From Tessaracoccus palaemonis (GTDB lineage Bacteria; Actinomycetota; Actinomycetes; Propionibacteriales; Propionibacteriaceae): 64,000 nt of DNA. The position numbers and the translations under genes are program-made. The DNA lies in assembly GCF_019316905.1 (NCBI RefSeq), contig NZ_CP079216.1:186001-250000 (forward strand), in the 5' to 3' direction. The notes under the pieces were generated by a model. The model was not told the DNA's origin, searched no databases, and saw only the letters and a list, made by a program, of their open reading frames with translations. Shown one piece after another: positions 50,001 through 59,983 of this stretch (its first letter is position 1; each line of letters opens with the position of its first letter).

Positions 50001-53000
50001 TCATCGACCTCTCTGACGAGGTGGATGACAGGAACTCTTCCCGGCCTCAACGGCCGGGCTCCATTGCGGGAACCCACGCCGCGCCGCCTCCGCTCTGATA
50101 TTGCCCGCCTCTTCCCGGCCTCAACGGCCGGGCTCCATTGCGGGGTGGAGGGCGCCCTCGAGGGCGACTTCGCAATCGTGGGCTCTTCCCGGCCTCAACG
50201 GCCGGGCTCCATTGCGGGGGCGATACGCCGACCTACCTGCTTATCTCCGAATCTCCCTCTTCCCGGCCTCAACGGCCGGGCTCCATTGCGGGGCGCAGTA
50301 CTGCGCCCACCCCGTAGCGTCCTGGAGCCTCTTCCCGGCCTCAACGGCCGGGCTCCATTGCGGGACCGCACTCGGCTCCGTGGTGTTCCAGCTCACCACC
50401 GCTCCTTCCCGGCCTCAACGGCCGGGCTCCATTGCGGGGCGGGTAAGGAGTCCGTACTCGGCCAGGATTCCCGCCTCTTCCCGGCCTCAACGGCCGGGCT
50501 CCATTGCGGGCGGTCGGCGATCCGCTCGGCGGGCAGGGACCAGTCGACTCTTCCCGGCCTCAACGGCCGGGCTCCATTGCGGGCGCGCGGCCCACAGCTC
50601 GGCGTCTAGGCGGCTCTCCTCTTCCCGGCCTCAACGGCCGGGCTCCATTGCGGGGACCACCTCGCGCGTGTTGCACGGCTCGTCGAAGCCGGCCTCTTCC
50701 CGGCCTCAACGGCCGGGCTCCATTGCGGGTGTGCAACCTTGCCGTAGTCGACAGCCGCCTGCCCCTCTTCCCGGCCTCAACGGCCGGGCTCCATTGCGGG
50801 GTCTACGCCGTGCACGGCAACGAGGTCCCGACCACGGACCTCTTCCCGGCCTCAACGGCCGGGCTCCATTGCGGGGGCCAGGGCAACGGCGAGAACGCCC
50901 GCGACACCGGCAGCTCTTCCCGGCCTCAACGGCCGGGCTCCATTGCGGGTCGTTCCCCCGAAAGGAGCCCGACATGGCAACCACCTCTTCCCGGCCTCAA
51001 CGGCCGGGCTCCATTGCGGGGCGGTCAGGTCGGCCTTGATGTTGACCGCCGCCTTGGCGCTCTTCCCGGCCTCAACGGCCGGGCTCCATTGCGGGTTGTC
51101 GATGACCGAGTCCCACGCGCCCATGACGTCGACTCTTCCCGGCCTCAACGGCCGGGCTCCATTGCGGGTTCGGCTGGGGTCTCGTGCGTCGCTTCGTGTC
51201 GTGACTCTTCCCGGCCTCAACGGCCGGGCTCCATTGCGGGACCCCGATCCCGAACCCGTTCGCCGGCTGGGATGTGACTCTTCCCGGCCTCAACGGGCGG
51301 GCTCCATTGCGGGCCGCTCCTTCCCGGAGTCCACACGGTCTGCCAGCCAGCTCTTCCCGGCCTCAACGGCCGGGCTCCATTGCGGGTACGGATTCTCCCA
51401 GGATATGTGGCAGGCATTTGCTCTGGCTCTTCCCGGCCTCAACGGCCGGGCTCCATTGCGGGACGTCACACATCGCCGGGAAGAATGCGCAGGTCCGACT
51501 CTTCCCGGCCTCAACGGCCGGGCTCCATTGCGGGGACACACGCCGAAGCTGGAACACCTCGATACGGTCCACTCTTCCCGGCCTCAACGGCCGGGCTCCA
51601 TTGCGGGCACTGCACGGCAGCGGAGTAGTAGCCCGAGCTGGGCTGCTCTTCCCGGCCTCAACGGCCGGGCTCCATTGCGGGTCGGTCTTGCGATTGCGGA
51701 GCCGCTCGCGCAGCATCTCCTCTTCCCGGCCTCAACGGCCGGGCTCCATTGCGGGTTGTATGCCGACCTGAGCAGCGACTCCCCGACCCAGCTCTTCCCG
51801 GCCTCAACGGCCGGGCTCCATTGCGGGATCTTGCGCAGGCCGTCGAGGACTTCCTCGAGGCCCTCCTCTTCCCGGCCTCAACGGCCGGGCTCCATTGCGG
51901 GAACCCCAGAGGCGACGGCCACCCAGACGCCCGCTCAGCTCTTCCCGGCCTCAACGGCCGGGCTCCATTGCGGGAGGCGAACGTTCGCCAGCGATGCGCG
52001 GGAAATGTCGCCTCTTCCCGGCCTCAACGGCCGGGCTCCATTGCGGGGACCAGGTGTAGATCGTCTGCTTGCCGCCCGACGACACCGCTCTTCCCGGCCT
52101 CAACGGCCGGGCTCCATTGCGGGCACCAGATCAGGAGCGCCCGCGTCCCGGCCGGGCGCTCCTCTTCCCGGCCTCAACGGCCGGGCTCCATTGCGGGGGG
52201 ATCGCGTTGACGAGCCCGAGGAACAGCTGGATCGCCTCTTCCCGGCCTCAACGGCCGGGCTCCATTGCGGGAACGTCGACGCGCTCCTCCGCGCCGACAC
52301 CAAGACCCTCTTCCCGGCCTCAACGGCCGGGCTCCAATGCGGGCACCAGATCAGGAGCGCCCGCGTCCCGGCCGGGCGCTCCTCTTCCCGGCCTCAACGG
52401 CCGGGCTCCATTGCGGGTCGTAGGCGCGGTCGCGCCGGATGATGTAGCGGGCGAACTCTTCCCGGCCTCAACGGCCGGGCTCCATTGCGGGTGGTAGCTC
52501 TTGACTTGGGAGGCTAGCTCGATCTCGTCTCTTCCCGGCCTCAACGGCCGGGCTCCATTGCGGGATCGCTAGAGAGCTATCAGCGGGGTCTTTGAAGAAG
52601 ACCTCTTCCCGGCCTCAACGGCCGGGCTCCATTGCGGGGTGGTCATGGTTGGTCCTTTCGTTGACAGGGGCAGGCCTCTTCCCGGCCTCAACGGCCGGGC
52701 TCCATTGCGGGAGCAGGATCGGGATGTTCGCAGTCAGGGTCGAGACGAGCTCTTCCCGGCCTCAACGGCCGGGCTCCATTGCGGGAGGTGCGCCGTGTCG
52801 AGCTTCCCGAGCTTCGAGGCGGACCTCTTCCCGGCCTCAACGGCCGGGCTCCATTGCGGGTGAGCGTGAAATGTCACACCCGCCCCGAAGGTTGTGCTCT
52901 TCCCGGCCTCAACGGCCGGGCTCCATTGCGGGGGCAACACTCGTCCCCGACTTCGCCGCGAACCTCACTCTTCCCGGCCTCAACGGCCGGGCTCCATTGC

Positions 53001-53146
53001 GGGGCCGCCCGCCGCCACCTGCTCGGCCTCACGCTGGCTCTTCCCGGCCTCAACGGCCGGGCTCCATTGCGGGACTCTCATGGGCTACTTCCGCCCCATC
53101 GAGCTCGCGACTCTTCCCGGCCTCAGCGGCCGGGCTCCAGCGCTGG
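47031..53146 (+). CRISPR. Type I-G CRISPR array, 84 repeats and 83 spacers
   Basis: I counted 84 repeats of 36 nt that begin CTCTTCCCGG and end CCATTGCGGG; spacers are 34-40 nt. Each repeat holds a CCCGGCC-TCAAC-GGCCGGG hairpin and ends in ATTGCGGG, the likely 8-nt crRNA handle. Nearly all repeats are identical. Variants are the repeats at 50403 (5' end), 51278 (loop-proximal G), 52308 (CCAATG) and the decayed last one at 53111-53146, which marks the old end. Spacers at 52124-52161 and 52344-52381 are identical. Open frames reading through the array on both strands are by-products of the repeat. Confidence 0.98.
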
Positions 53147-53151
53147 ATCGA

Positions 53152-53322
53152 TCAAACCGCGGAACGCCGCCCCTTCGACGTCAGGTGCCACCCCTGGCAC
53201 TGTGGACATCGGTATGCCCGTCGTTCCATCCCCGGGCGCCCGCTCTTGTCCTTCGCCCGGACTCGTGCCAACGCGAGCTTCGCTGCGATCTCGTCTCGGT
53301 AGCGGGTCTTCTGTCACGCCAT
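53152..53322 (-). pseudogene. Phage-type small zinc-ribbon protein gene with early stop
   Basis: Reading leftward from ATG at 53322, the third codon is TGA, then 53 sense codons follow to a stop at 53154-53152. The part after the TGA begins QKTRYRDEIAAKLALARVRA and contains YRCPQCQGWHLTS, a CxxC zinc-ribbon signature of small proteins common in actinobacteria and their phages. A CGA-to-TGA change would give MARQKTRYRD, so the gene looks broken by one nonsense mutation. It starts within 6 nt of the old end of the CRISPR array. The rest of 53323-53412 shows nothing. Confidence 0.6.
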
Positions 53323-53412
53323 GAGGCAAACCCTACGGAGCTGGTCTGACAGCCCAGCTGAGGCGACCCTTGGAAAAGCGACGTGAAGCCCGCAAATCCG
53401 GGGCCGGGTTGG

Positions 53413-54834
53413 TCAGTCCCGGAACTCCTCCGGCACCTCTGCCACGGGGATCCTGAACGTGAATTTGGCACCTCCGCCGGGCTCGTTGCCGGCCCTCACC
53501 GACCCCCCATGCGCCTTGGCCGTGTGCGCAACGATGGACAGGCCGAGACCCGTGCCGGGGGTGTTGCGTGCCTTGTCGGAGCGGTAGAAGCGGTCGAAGA
53601 CGTTCGGCAGGTCGTCCTCGTCGATGCCCGGGCCCGCGTCGACGATGGTGAGGGTTCCGTCGCGTAGGTCAACCTTGATGGTCCCGTCGGACGGCGAGAA
53701 CTTCACCGCGTTGTCGAGCAGGTTGGTGATGGCGCGCTCGAGCGTCGACGGGTCACCCATCACCGGGGTGGACTCCATCGTGACGGCGAAGTTGATGTTG
53801 GGTCCGCGGCGGCGGGCGCGGGCGATGGCGGAGTCGGTGACCTCGGCCAGGTCGAGGAACTCGTGAGGGCGCTGGAGGTGGTCGTCGCGGGTGAGTGCGA
53901 CGAGGTCGCCCACGAGGGCGGAGAACTCGCCGAGCTGGGCCGCGACGTCGCCGAGGACCTCGGAGCGGGCCCCCTCAGGCAGCATGCCGGACTTGTCGTC
54001 GGCCACCAGGAGCTCGACGTTCGTGCGCATCGACGTCAGCGGGGTACGGAGCTCGTGGCCGGCGTCGGCGATCAGCTGGCGTTGCTGCTCCCTCGACTGC
54101 TGCAGCGACTTCAGCATGGTGTTGAACGACTGCGTGAGTTCGCCGAGGTCGTCGCGGCCGTAGATGCGGATGGGGTTCAGCTGATCCGTCTGCGTGACGG
54201 ACTTCACGGCCAGCGACAGTCGGCGCACGGGTGCCAGGACGGCGCGCGCGGTCCACAGCGCGGCGGTGGTGGTCGTCACGACGCCAAGGAGCCCGGCGGT
54301 CAGCAGCACCAGCCACAGCGAGGCCAGCGTCGACTCGAGCGCGGTCGTGGGGCGGGCGAACATCACCGCGTAGTGACCCTCGGAGGTCGTCAACGGGACG
54401 GCGACGGCGCGGTAGACGACGTCGCCCTCGTACACATCGCGGGCCGACGATCCGGCGCGCAGCCGCGCGATGCTGATCTCTTCGGGTCCGGCGAGCAGGT
54501 CGACGCTCTGCCCGGGCATCTGGGACACCACGCCGTCGGCACGCACCAGCGACATCAGGCCGTTCGACGTCTCGAGCGTGCCCGACGTGAGGCCACCCAT
54601 CGTCTCGATGTTCGTGGCGACGGTGGTCGCCAGGTCCTGTGCGACGGCGGTCAGCTCGTTGTCGAGCTGGTCAAGCAGCGACCACCGCGCGACGGTGTAC
54701 GTCGCGCCGCCGACGAGGATCACCGACAGCGCGACGGAGAGTCCGGTCAGGAACGCCAGGCGCCACTGCAGTGACTGCCCACTGGCTAGGCGGTTGATCG
54801 CCCGACTGATCCGGATCCACCAGCTGCCGATCAC
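53413..54834 (-). CDS. mprB: Sensor histidine kinase, MprB-like
   Basis: 473 residues. Membrane helix 1 is at about 27-50 ([20 protein letters not shown]), an extracellular sensor at about 50-165 and helix 2 at about 168-192. HAMP follows ([18 protein letters not shown]), then the HisKA phospho-acceptor [16 protein letters not shown], the N box [12 protein letters not shown]1 [14 protein letters not shown] and G2 TGLGLSIV. It forms an operon with the response regulator (4-nt overlap). MprAB controls envelope stress in mycobacteria; the same role here is by similarity. Confidence 0.87.
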   Translation of the reverse strand: MIGSWWIRISRAINRLASGQSLQWRLAFLTGLSVALSVILVGGATYTVARWSLLDQLDNELTAVAQDLATTVATNIETMGGLTSGTLETSNGLMSLVRADGVVSQMPGQSVDLLAGPEEISIARLRAGSSARDVYEGDVVYRAVAVPLTTSEGHYAVMFARPTTALESTLASLWLVLLTAGLLGVVTTTTAALWTARAVLAPVRRLSLAVKSVTQTDQLNPIRIYGRDDLGELTQSFNTMLKSLQQSREQQRQLIADAGHELRTPLTSMRTNVELLVADDKSGMLPEGARSEVLGDVAAQLGEFSALVGDLVALTRDDHLQRPHEFLDLAEVTDSAIARARRRGPNINFAVTMESTPVMGDPSTLERAITNLLDNAVKFSPSDGTIKVDLRDGTLTIVDAGPGIDEDDLPNVFDRFYRSDKARNTPGTGLGLSIVAHTAKAHGGSVRAGNEPGGGAKFTFRIPVAEVPEEFRD

Positions 54835-55517
54835 GGGGGCGATTCACGCAGGACGTAACCGATGCCCCGCACCGTGTGGATGAGGCGGGACTTGCCGCCG
54901 GCCTCAGTCTTGCGGCGCAGGTAGCCGATGTAGACCTCGAGCGAGTTCGCCGTCGTCGGGAACTCGAACCCCCACACCTCGTTCAGGAGCGTGTTGCGCT
55001 CCATCACGCGACGCGGGTTCTCCATGAACACCTGGAGCAGCGCGAACTCGGTGCGCGTCAGGGAGATGTGCTGCCCGCCGCGGGTCACCTCGCGGTGTTG
55101 CGTGTCGAGCGTCACGTCCTGGAAGGTCAGCACCCGCGACTCCGCCTCGGGGGCCGGCTTGGAGCGCCGGGTGAGCGCCCTCAGGCGCGCGAGCAACTCG
55201 TCGAGAGCGAAGGGCTTGACCATGTAGTCATCGGCGCCGGCGTCCAGACCGTCGACCCGGTCGCCGACGGCGTCGCGCGCAGTCAGGATGAGAATGGGGA
55301 TGTCGTTGCCGCCCTGGCGGAGCATCCGGGTGGTCTCGAGGCCGTCGAGCCTCGGCATCATCACGTCCATGATGATGGCGTCCGGCTGGTAGCTCACCAG
55401 CTTGGCGAGAGCCTCCACGCCGTCGGCAGCGGTCTGTACGTCGTCGCCGGAATAGGTCAGCGAGCGTGCGAGCGAATCGCGAACGGCCTGATCGTCGTCC
55501 ACCACCAAGATGTGCAT
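54831..55517 (-). CDS. mprA: OmpR-type response regulator, MprA-like
   Basis: 228 residues. Receiver domain 1-120 with acidic pair in [13 protein letters not shown], phospho-acceptor Asp in [13 protein letters not shown], Thr in ILTARD and Lys in [11 protein letters not shown]. The winged-helix output domain (about 130-225) has [20 protein letters not shown] and [14 protein letters not shown]. First gene of the operon; its stop overlaps the kinase ATG. Length is as expected. Confidence 0.9.
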   Translation of the reverse strand: MHILVVDDDQAVRDSLARSLTYSGDDVQTAADGVEALAKLVSYQPDAIIMDVMMPRLDGLETTRMLRQGGNDIPILILTARDAVGDRVDGLDAGADDYMVKPFALDELLARLRALTRRSKPAPEAESRVLTFQDVTLDTQHREVTRGGQHISLTRTEFALLQVFMENPRRVMERNTLLNEVWGFEFPTTANSLEVYIGYLRRKTEAGGKSRLIHTVRGIGYVLRESPP

Positions 55518-55610
55518 GCCTGTAACCCTGTCACTTTCCACCGACTGCTGGCATCCTACCTGGGTCCACCGACTCCACCCGGCAGCCGTGCCGGTCGCTA
55601 GTGTGTCCGC

Positions 55611-56084
55611 ATGACAAAGCTGGTTTTCGTCTGCTGGGGCAACATCTGCCGCTCCCCGATGGCGGAGCGCGTCGCCGAGAAGCTCATCGACGAGCAGGGC
55701 CTCGACGTCGAGGTGTCCAGCTTCGGTATCTCCGACGAGGAGCACGGCAACCCCATCGACGTGCGGGCCGTCCGCGTACTGAGGGGCGCAGGCTACCGCG
55801 CCGACGACCACGGGGCTCGGCAGGTCACCGCGGCAGACCTCCGCGACGCCGATCTGGTGATCGCCGTCGAGCCGTTCCAGGTCGCACGGCTGCGCGGCCT
55901 GGCGCCCGGTGTCACCGTCGAACTGCTCAACGACTACAACCCGGAGAAGAAGGGCGAGCCCCTCGACGACCCCTGGTACGGCGGCCCGGCGGGCTTCGAG
56001 TCGACGCTGTCGGACATTGAGGCGGCCATGCCGGGGATCCTCGAGGCCGTCACGGCCGAGTGGGACCCGGCCACGCCTGCCTGA
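55611..56084 (+). CDS. Low-molecular-weight protein tyrosine phosphatase
   Basis: 157 residues. The P-loop [14 protein letters not shown] contains the C(X)5R motif at about 8-14 and the general-acid Asp is in [12 protein letters not shown]. Substitution of the usual G after the Cys by W is common in bacterial members. It could act on tyrosine-phosphorylated proteins of polysaccharide export, and a polysaccharide locus lies 1.7 kb downstream, but that link is only positional. Divergent from the response regulator gene. Confidence 0.9.
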   Translation: MTKLVFVCWGNICRSPMAERVAEKLIDEQGLDVEVSSFGISDEEHGNPIDVRAVRVLRGAGYRADDHGARQVTAADLRDADLVIAVEPFQVARLRGLAPGVTVELLNDYNPEKKGEPLDDPWYGGPAGFESTLSDIEAAMPGILEAVTAEWDPATPA

Positions 56085-56088
56085 CCGG

Positions 56089-56160
56089 TTCCGGGGCGGC
56101 CTGATCGGTTCCGGGGCGGCCTGATCGGTTCCGGGGCTGATCGGCCTCCTGCCTGATCGG
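56089..56160. repeat. 20-nt tandem repeat
   Basis: GGTTCCGGGGCGGCCTGATC is repeated directly after the phosphatase gene: two full copies and decaying partial copies ending in CTGATCGG units. Confidence 0.75.
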
Positions 56161-56219
56161 TCTCCCTGCCTGCCTGGCCGCCCTCCCCTTGGCGCCCTCC
56201 GCCCGCGCCAGCCAGGCTC

Positions 56220-56291
56220 GTGCACAACTGTGGCCTGGTCCGCAGCACGCGCGCTATTTCCGGGTGCTGCGGCTCTGGCCACTTTTGTGAG
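56220..56291. repeat. Dispersed palindromic intergenic repeat A, copy 4
   Basis: GTGCACAACTGTGGCC on the left, GGCCACTTTTGTGAGC on the right, CAGCAC and GTGCTG inside. Same orientation as 559-629, upstream of argF. Confidence 0.78.
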
Positions 56292-56417
56292 CGGGATGGG
56301 GCTGTGACCGGGGCTGGACCGTGTGACGGCCGGCGAAATCCTGCGACGCATGAACCTGCCGACCGCGCCGACGTGCGCGGTACTAGGGTGAAGACTCACC
56401 TCACGAAAGGCGCCGCC

Positions 56418-57413
56418 ATGAGCCTGCTCGGCCGCAGCTTCCTCAAGGAACTCGACTTCACCACCGACGAATGGCAGGGTCTGCTCGACCTCGCAGCCGA
56501 GCTGAAGGCCGAGCGACGCGAGCGTCGCGAGACGAAGCGGCTCGAGGGGAAGCAGGTCGCGCTGCTGTTCGAGAAGACGTCGACGCGCACCCGGTGTGCC
56601 TTCGAGGTCGCCATGGCCCACCAGGGCGGCACCACCACCTACCTCGATCCGTCGGGCTCTCAGATCGGGCACAAGGAGTCGGCCGCCGACACCGCCCGCG
56701 TGCTCGGCCGCTGGTACGACGGCATCGAGTACCGCGGCTCCGGCCAGGACGTCGTCGAGACCCTCGCCGCCCACGCCGGCGTGCCCGTCTTCAACGGTCT
56801 GACCGACGACTGGCACCCCACGCAGATGCTCGCCGACCAGCTCACGATGATCGAGCACTCCGACAAGCCGCTGAACCAGATCGCCTTCGCGTTCATGGGC
56901 GACGCCCGCAACAACGTCGGCAACTCGCTGCTGATCTCCGGCGCCATGATGGGCATGGACGTGCGCATGGTCGCGCCGGTGTCGCAGCACAACGCCCCCG
57001 AGGTCGTCGAGCGGGCCCGCGCGATCGCGGAGACAACCGGCGCCCGCATCACCGTCACCGACGACGTCGCCGTCGGGGTCAAGGGCTGCGACTTCATCTA
57101 CACCGACGTCTGGGTCTCCCTCGGTGAGCCCAAGGAGGTCTGGGCCGAGCGGATCGCGCTGCTGCGCCCGTACCAGGTCAACGCTGAACTCCTCGCGCTC
57201 ACGGGCAACCCTGACGTGAAGTTCATGCACTGCCTGCCTGCGTTCCACGACCTCGGCACGTCCGTCGGCCGCGATCTCAAGGAGCAGTTCGGCATCGAGG
57301 GCGTCGAGGTCACCGACGAGGTGTTCGAATCGGAGGCGAGCATCGTCTTCGACCAGGCCGAGAACCGCATGCACACCATCAAGGCAGTTCTGGTCGCGAC
57401 GCTGGCAGGCTGA
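56418..57413 (+). CDS. argF: Ornithine carbamoyltransferase
   Basis: 331 residues. The carbamoyl-phosphate site is [15 protein letters not shown] at about 52-66, the ornithine site contains HPTQMLADQ and the catalytic cysteine lies in MHCLPAFHD. Length and motifs fit anabolic or catabolic OTC, which makes citrulline from ornithine and carbamoyl phosphate. No other arginine gene is adjacent, so which direction it serves is open; the HCLPAFHD form and absence of an arg operon would allow an arginine-deiminase role elsewhere. GAAAGG precedes the ATG. Confidence 0.9.
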   Translation: MSLLGRSFLKELDFTTDEWQGLLDLAAELKAERRERRETKRLEGKQVALLFEKTSTRTRCAFEVAMAHQGGTTTYLDPSGSQIGHKESAADTARVLGRWYDGIEYRGSGQDVVETLAAHAGVPVFNGLTDDWHPTQMLADQLTMIEHSDKPLNQIAFAFMGDARNNVGNSLLISGAMMGMDVRMVAPVSQHNAPEVVERARAIAETTGARITVTDDVAVGVKGCDFIYTDVWVSLGEPKEVWAERIALLRPYQVNAELLALTGNPDVKFMHCLPAFHDLGTSVGRDLKEQFGIEGVEVTDEVFESEASIVFDQAENRMHTIKAVLVATLAG

Positions 57414-57513
57414 CCCGGCGGGAGTCGGTCTTCCGCGCACGCCGTCTCACGGGCCGGGGCCCAGCCGCCACGTCGGCTGGCTACCTGGACGAGGGAGTGT
57501 GCGCTTCTCGTGT

Positions 57514-57626
57514 CCGGACCGGGGAGAACCGGTCACTGGTCGATTTTCGGGACCCCGCTAGGCCCAGGCAGTGAGCGGTTTTCGGCACCGGACCGGGGAG
57601 AAGCGGTCACTGGTCGTTTTTCGGGA
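57514..57626. repeat. Pair of 39-nt direct repeats
   Basis: The units at 57514-57552 and 57588-57626 start CCGGACCGGGGAGAA and end TTTTCGGGA with three differences. Each contains a small GACCG...CGGTC hairpin. They fill much of the 321-nt gap between argF and the convergent ugd gene and may act in termination; no gene seen there. Confidence 0.75.
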
Positions 57627-57734
57627 GCGCGCCTGACGGTCCTCGGGAGCGCGGCGAGTGGGGTCGCGTGGAGAACGGCCGACGATCCGCGGGAAGGGCG
57701 GCGCACGGTTCATGGGGAGGGTGCCCCGACGGAG

Positions 57735-58898
57735 TCAGTTGGCGCGGAACACGTCGCGGGAGTAGACCCGATCCGCGACGTCATCCAACTCGTCGGACCA
57801 CCGGTTCGCGATGATCAGGTCCGCGCGACGCTTGAGCTCGGCGAGGCTCTCGACGAGCTCGCAGCCCGCGAACGTCGGCCCGTCGATCATCGGCTCGTAG
57901 ATGACGACGGTGGCCCCGGCGTCGCGGAGCCGACGGATCACGCCCTGCACCGACGACTCCCGGATGTTGTCCGACCCGGCCTTCATCGTCAGCCGGTGCA
58001 CGCCGACCACCTTCGGGCCCCGCGCCAGCACGTCGGCGGCGATGACGTCCTGCCTGGTCTGGTTGGAGTCGACGACGGCGCGGATCAGGTTCTGCGGCAC
58101 GTCCCGGTAGTTGGCGAGCAGCTGCTGGCTGTCCTTCGGCAGGCAGTATCCGCCGTAGCCGAAGCTGGGATTGTTGTAGAAGCTTCCGATCCTGGTATCG
58201 AAGCAGACCCCCTCCAGCAGCATCCGGGAATCGAGGTCGTGCTGCAGCGCGAAGCTGTCGAGCTCGTTGAAGTAGGCCACGCGCAGCGCCAGGAAGGTGT
58301 TGGCGAAGAGCTTGATCGCCTCGGCCTCGGTGGAGTGCGTGATGAGCACCGGCGCCGGCTCATGCGCCGCCTCCTGCAGGGTGCGCGCGAACTCCTCCGC
58401 CTCCGGGCCCGGGTCACCGACCACGATCCGCGACGGATGCAGGTTGTCGTGCAGGGCCCGGCCCTCGCGCAGAAACTCCGGCGAGAACAGGATCCGCAGC
58501 CCGGGGTAGGCGTCGCGGATCCGGCGCGTGTACCCGACGGGCACCGTCGACTTGATGACCACGGTCGAGTCCGGGGACAGCTCTGCTACCTGGTCGAGGA
58601 CCGCCTCGATCGACGACGTGTCGAACTCGTTGAGTTCCTGGTCGTAGTTCGTCGGCGTCGCGACGATCACGAACCGGGCGCCGACGAGGGCCTCCGTCGG
58701 CTCGGTCGTGGCCCTGAGATCGAGCGGCACCTCGGCGAAGAACCGCTCGATGTCCACGTCCTCGATCGGGCAGCGCCGCTCGTTGACTGCCACGACGCGG
58801 TCGGCGTTGATGTCGAGAGCAACCACCTCATGTCGCTGCGCGAGCAGCGTCGCGTTCGCGAGCCCCACGTAGCCCAGTCCTGCGACGGCGACCCTCAT
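57735..58898 (-). CDS. ugd: UDP-glucose/UDP-sugar 6-dehydrogenase
   Basis: 387 residues. NAD-binding VAVAGLGYVGLANATLLAQ at the N-terminus, IKSTVPVGYT at about 140, the FSPEFLREG motif, and the catalytic cysteine in FGYGGYCLPKDSQQL at about 250. The enzyme oxidises UDP-glucose to UDP-glucuronate, a precursor of acidic surface polysaccharide. Its ATG overlaps the stop of the glycosyltransferase gene by 4 nt, giving a two-gene leftward operon. Confidence 0.9.
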   Translation of the reverse strand: MRVAVAGLGYVGLANATLLAQRHEVVALDINADRVVAVNERRCPIEDVDIERFFAEVPLDLRATTEPTEALVGARFVIVATPTNYDQELNEFDTSSIEAVLDQVAELSPDSTVVIKSTVPVGYTRRIRDAYPGLRILFSPEFLREGRALHDNLHPSRIVVGDPGPEAEEFARTLQEAAHEPAPVLITHSTEAEAIKLFANTFLALRVAYFNELDSFALQHDLDSRMLLEGVCFDTRIGSFYNNPSFGYGGYCLPKDSQQLLANYRDVPQNLIRAVVDSNQTRQDVIAADVLARGPKVVGVHRLTMKAGSDNIRESSVQGVIRRLRDAGATVVIYEPMIDGPTFAGCELVESLAELKRRADLIIANRWSDELDDVADRVYSRDVFRAN

Positions 58899-59809
58899 GC
58901 GGCCAGCACCGCCCGTCGCAGCGACCGCGCCGCCCACCCGGCCTGGACCGCCGCCGTGCCGAGATTGCCCGCGCGCAGCTGGCGTCTGGTCATCCGTAGC
59001 GCGTAGTAGCACCCGAGCGCCGCCGCCGACCGTCGTAGCCTCGGCCGGACGTTCCTCGGCACCAGCTTCAGCACGTGCTCCAACGCCGAGTACCGCTCCG
59101 CCATGTTCGCACCCGTGCGAATGCGCGAACTGGAGTCGCTCGCCTCGTGCACGCGGTACTGCGCCAGCACCTGGTCGACGAAGTAGACGGGGCCGTGCGC
59201 CGCGACGCGTGCCCACATGTGCCAGTCGGCGGCGTGTGGCAGCGTCTCGTCGAATGTCCCGACGGCGGCATAGGTGTCGGCGTGGACGACCATCGACGGC
59301 GTCGAGATCCGGTTGGACGCGGCGAGCGCCATCAGTGCTCCTCCCCACACGCCTCCGCCGTGGACGTAGCGCCGGGTCACGGCCATGGGGTTGCTGTGGG
59401 AGTCGACGTGCTGCGTCCGGCAGAAGGCGGCCGCCAGCCCGGGTGTCTCGAAGGCCCGGTCCATGGCGTCGTAGAAGCCGGGAAGGACAAGGTCGTCGCC
59501 GTGCAGGAGATGGATCAGCTCGCCGGATGCCTGCGCCAGGCTGTGGTTGAAGTTCGGCACCGCACCGCGCGGGGTGTCGCTGCGCACGATCGTGACCCTG
59601 CCCCCGCCGAAGCGGTCGACCACCTCGTGCGGTCGGTCGGTGGAGCCGTCATCGACGACGATGATCTCGGCGTCCGAGCGACAGCCGAGCTGACCCATCA
59701 CGCTCTGCAGGGTCCACGTCAGGTAATGCGCGCAGTTGTGGGCGGGGATGACCACGCTCCAACGCGGGCGCCTTGGGGGCTTCACACCAGGCAGCCTACG
59801 GACCAACAT
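58895..59809 (-). CDS. Family 2 glycosyltransferase
   Basis: 304 residues. GT-A fold with VVIPAHNCAHYLTWTLQS, IIVVDDGSTDRPHEVV and the DxD-type LLHGDDLVLPGFYDA; HAADWHMWARVA is the usual acceptor-side motif. No membrane segment is apparent, so it acts at the cytoplasmic face, probably adding a sugar to a surface polysaccharide. The start at 59809 is the first ATG before the family-like sequence; the frame is open further upstream, over glf in antisense, and is not used there. Confidence 0.85.
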   Translation of the reverse strand: MLVRRLPGVKPPRRPRWSVVIPAHNCAHYLTWTLQSVMGQLGCRSDAEIIVVDDGSTDRPHEVVDRFGGGRVTIVRSDTPRGAVPNFNHSLAQASGELIHLLHGDDLVLPGFYDAMDRAFETPGLAAAFCRTQHVDSHSNPMAVTRRYVHGGGVWGGALMALAASNRISTPSMVVHADTYAAVGTFDETLPHAADWHMWARVAAHGPVYFVDQVLAQYRVHEASDSSSRIRTGANMAERYSALEHVLKLVPRNVRPRLRRSAAALGCYYALRMTRRQLRAGNLGTAAVQAGWAARSLRRAVLAA

Positions 59810-59983
59810 GCCCCCGTTGACCAACGATGAGGGTCGGCAGGGTGAGCGTCGCATGAACAGCAGATGACGGGGTGCATGGCGTGGTTGAACATGCGGATAA
59901 CTCGCGCCCAATGCCCTCCCGGGGCGAGTCCCTGGCCGCTTATATGGAGTGCGTAGGCAGCTAGCGGAGCAGAGGGAGACGAT

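Noticed and set aside
47134-53324. Long open frames on both strands inside the array, with repeated PGLNGRAPLR or RPQRPGSIAG peptides
   Set aside because: They are translations of the 36-nt repeat and disappear outside the array.
53123-53329. A 68-codon leftward frame with a TTG start beside the array
   Set aside because: The zinc-ribbon signature lies in another frame; this one is proline/arginine rich and family-less.
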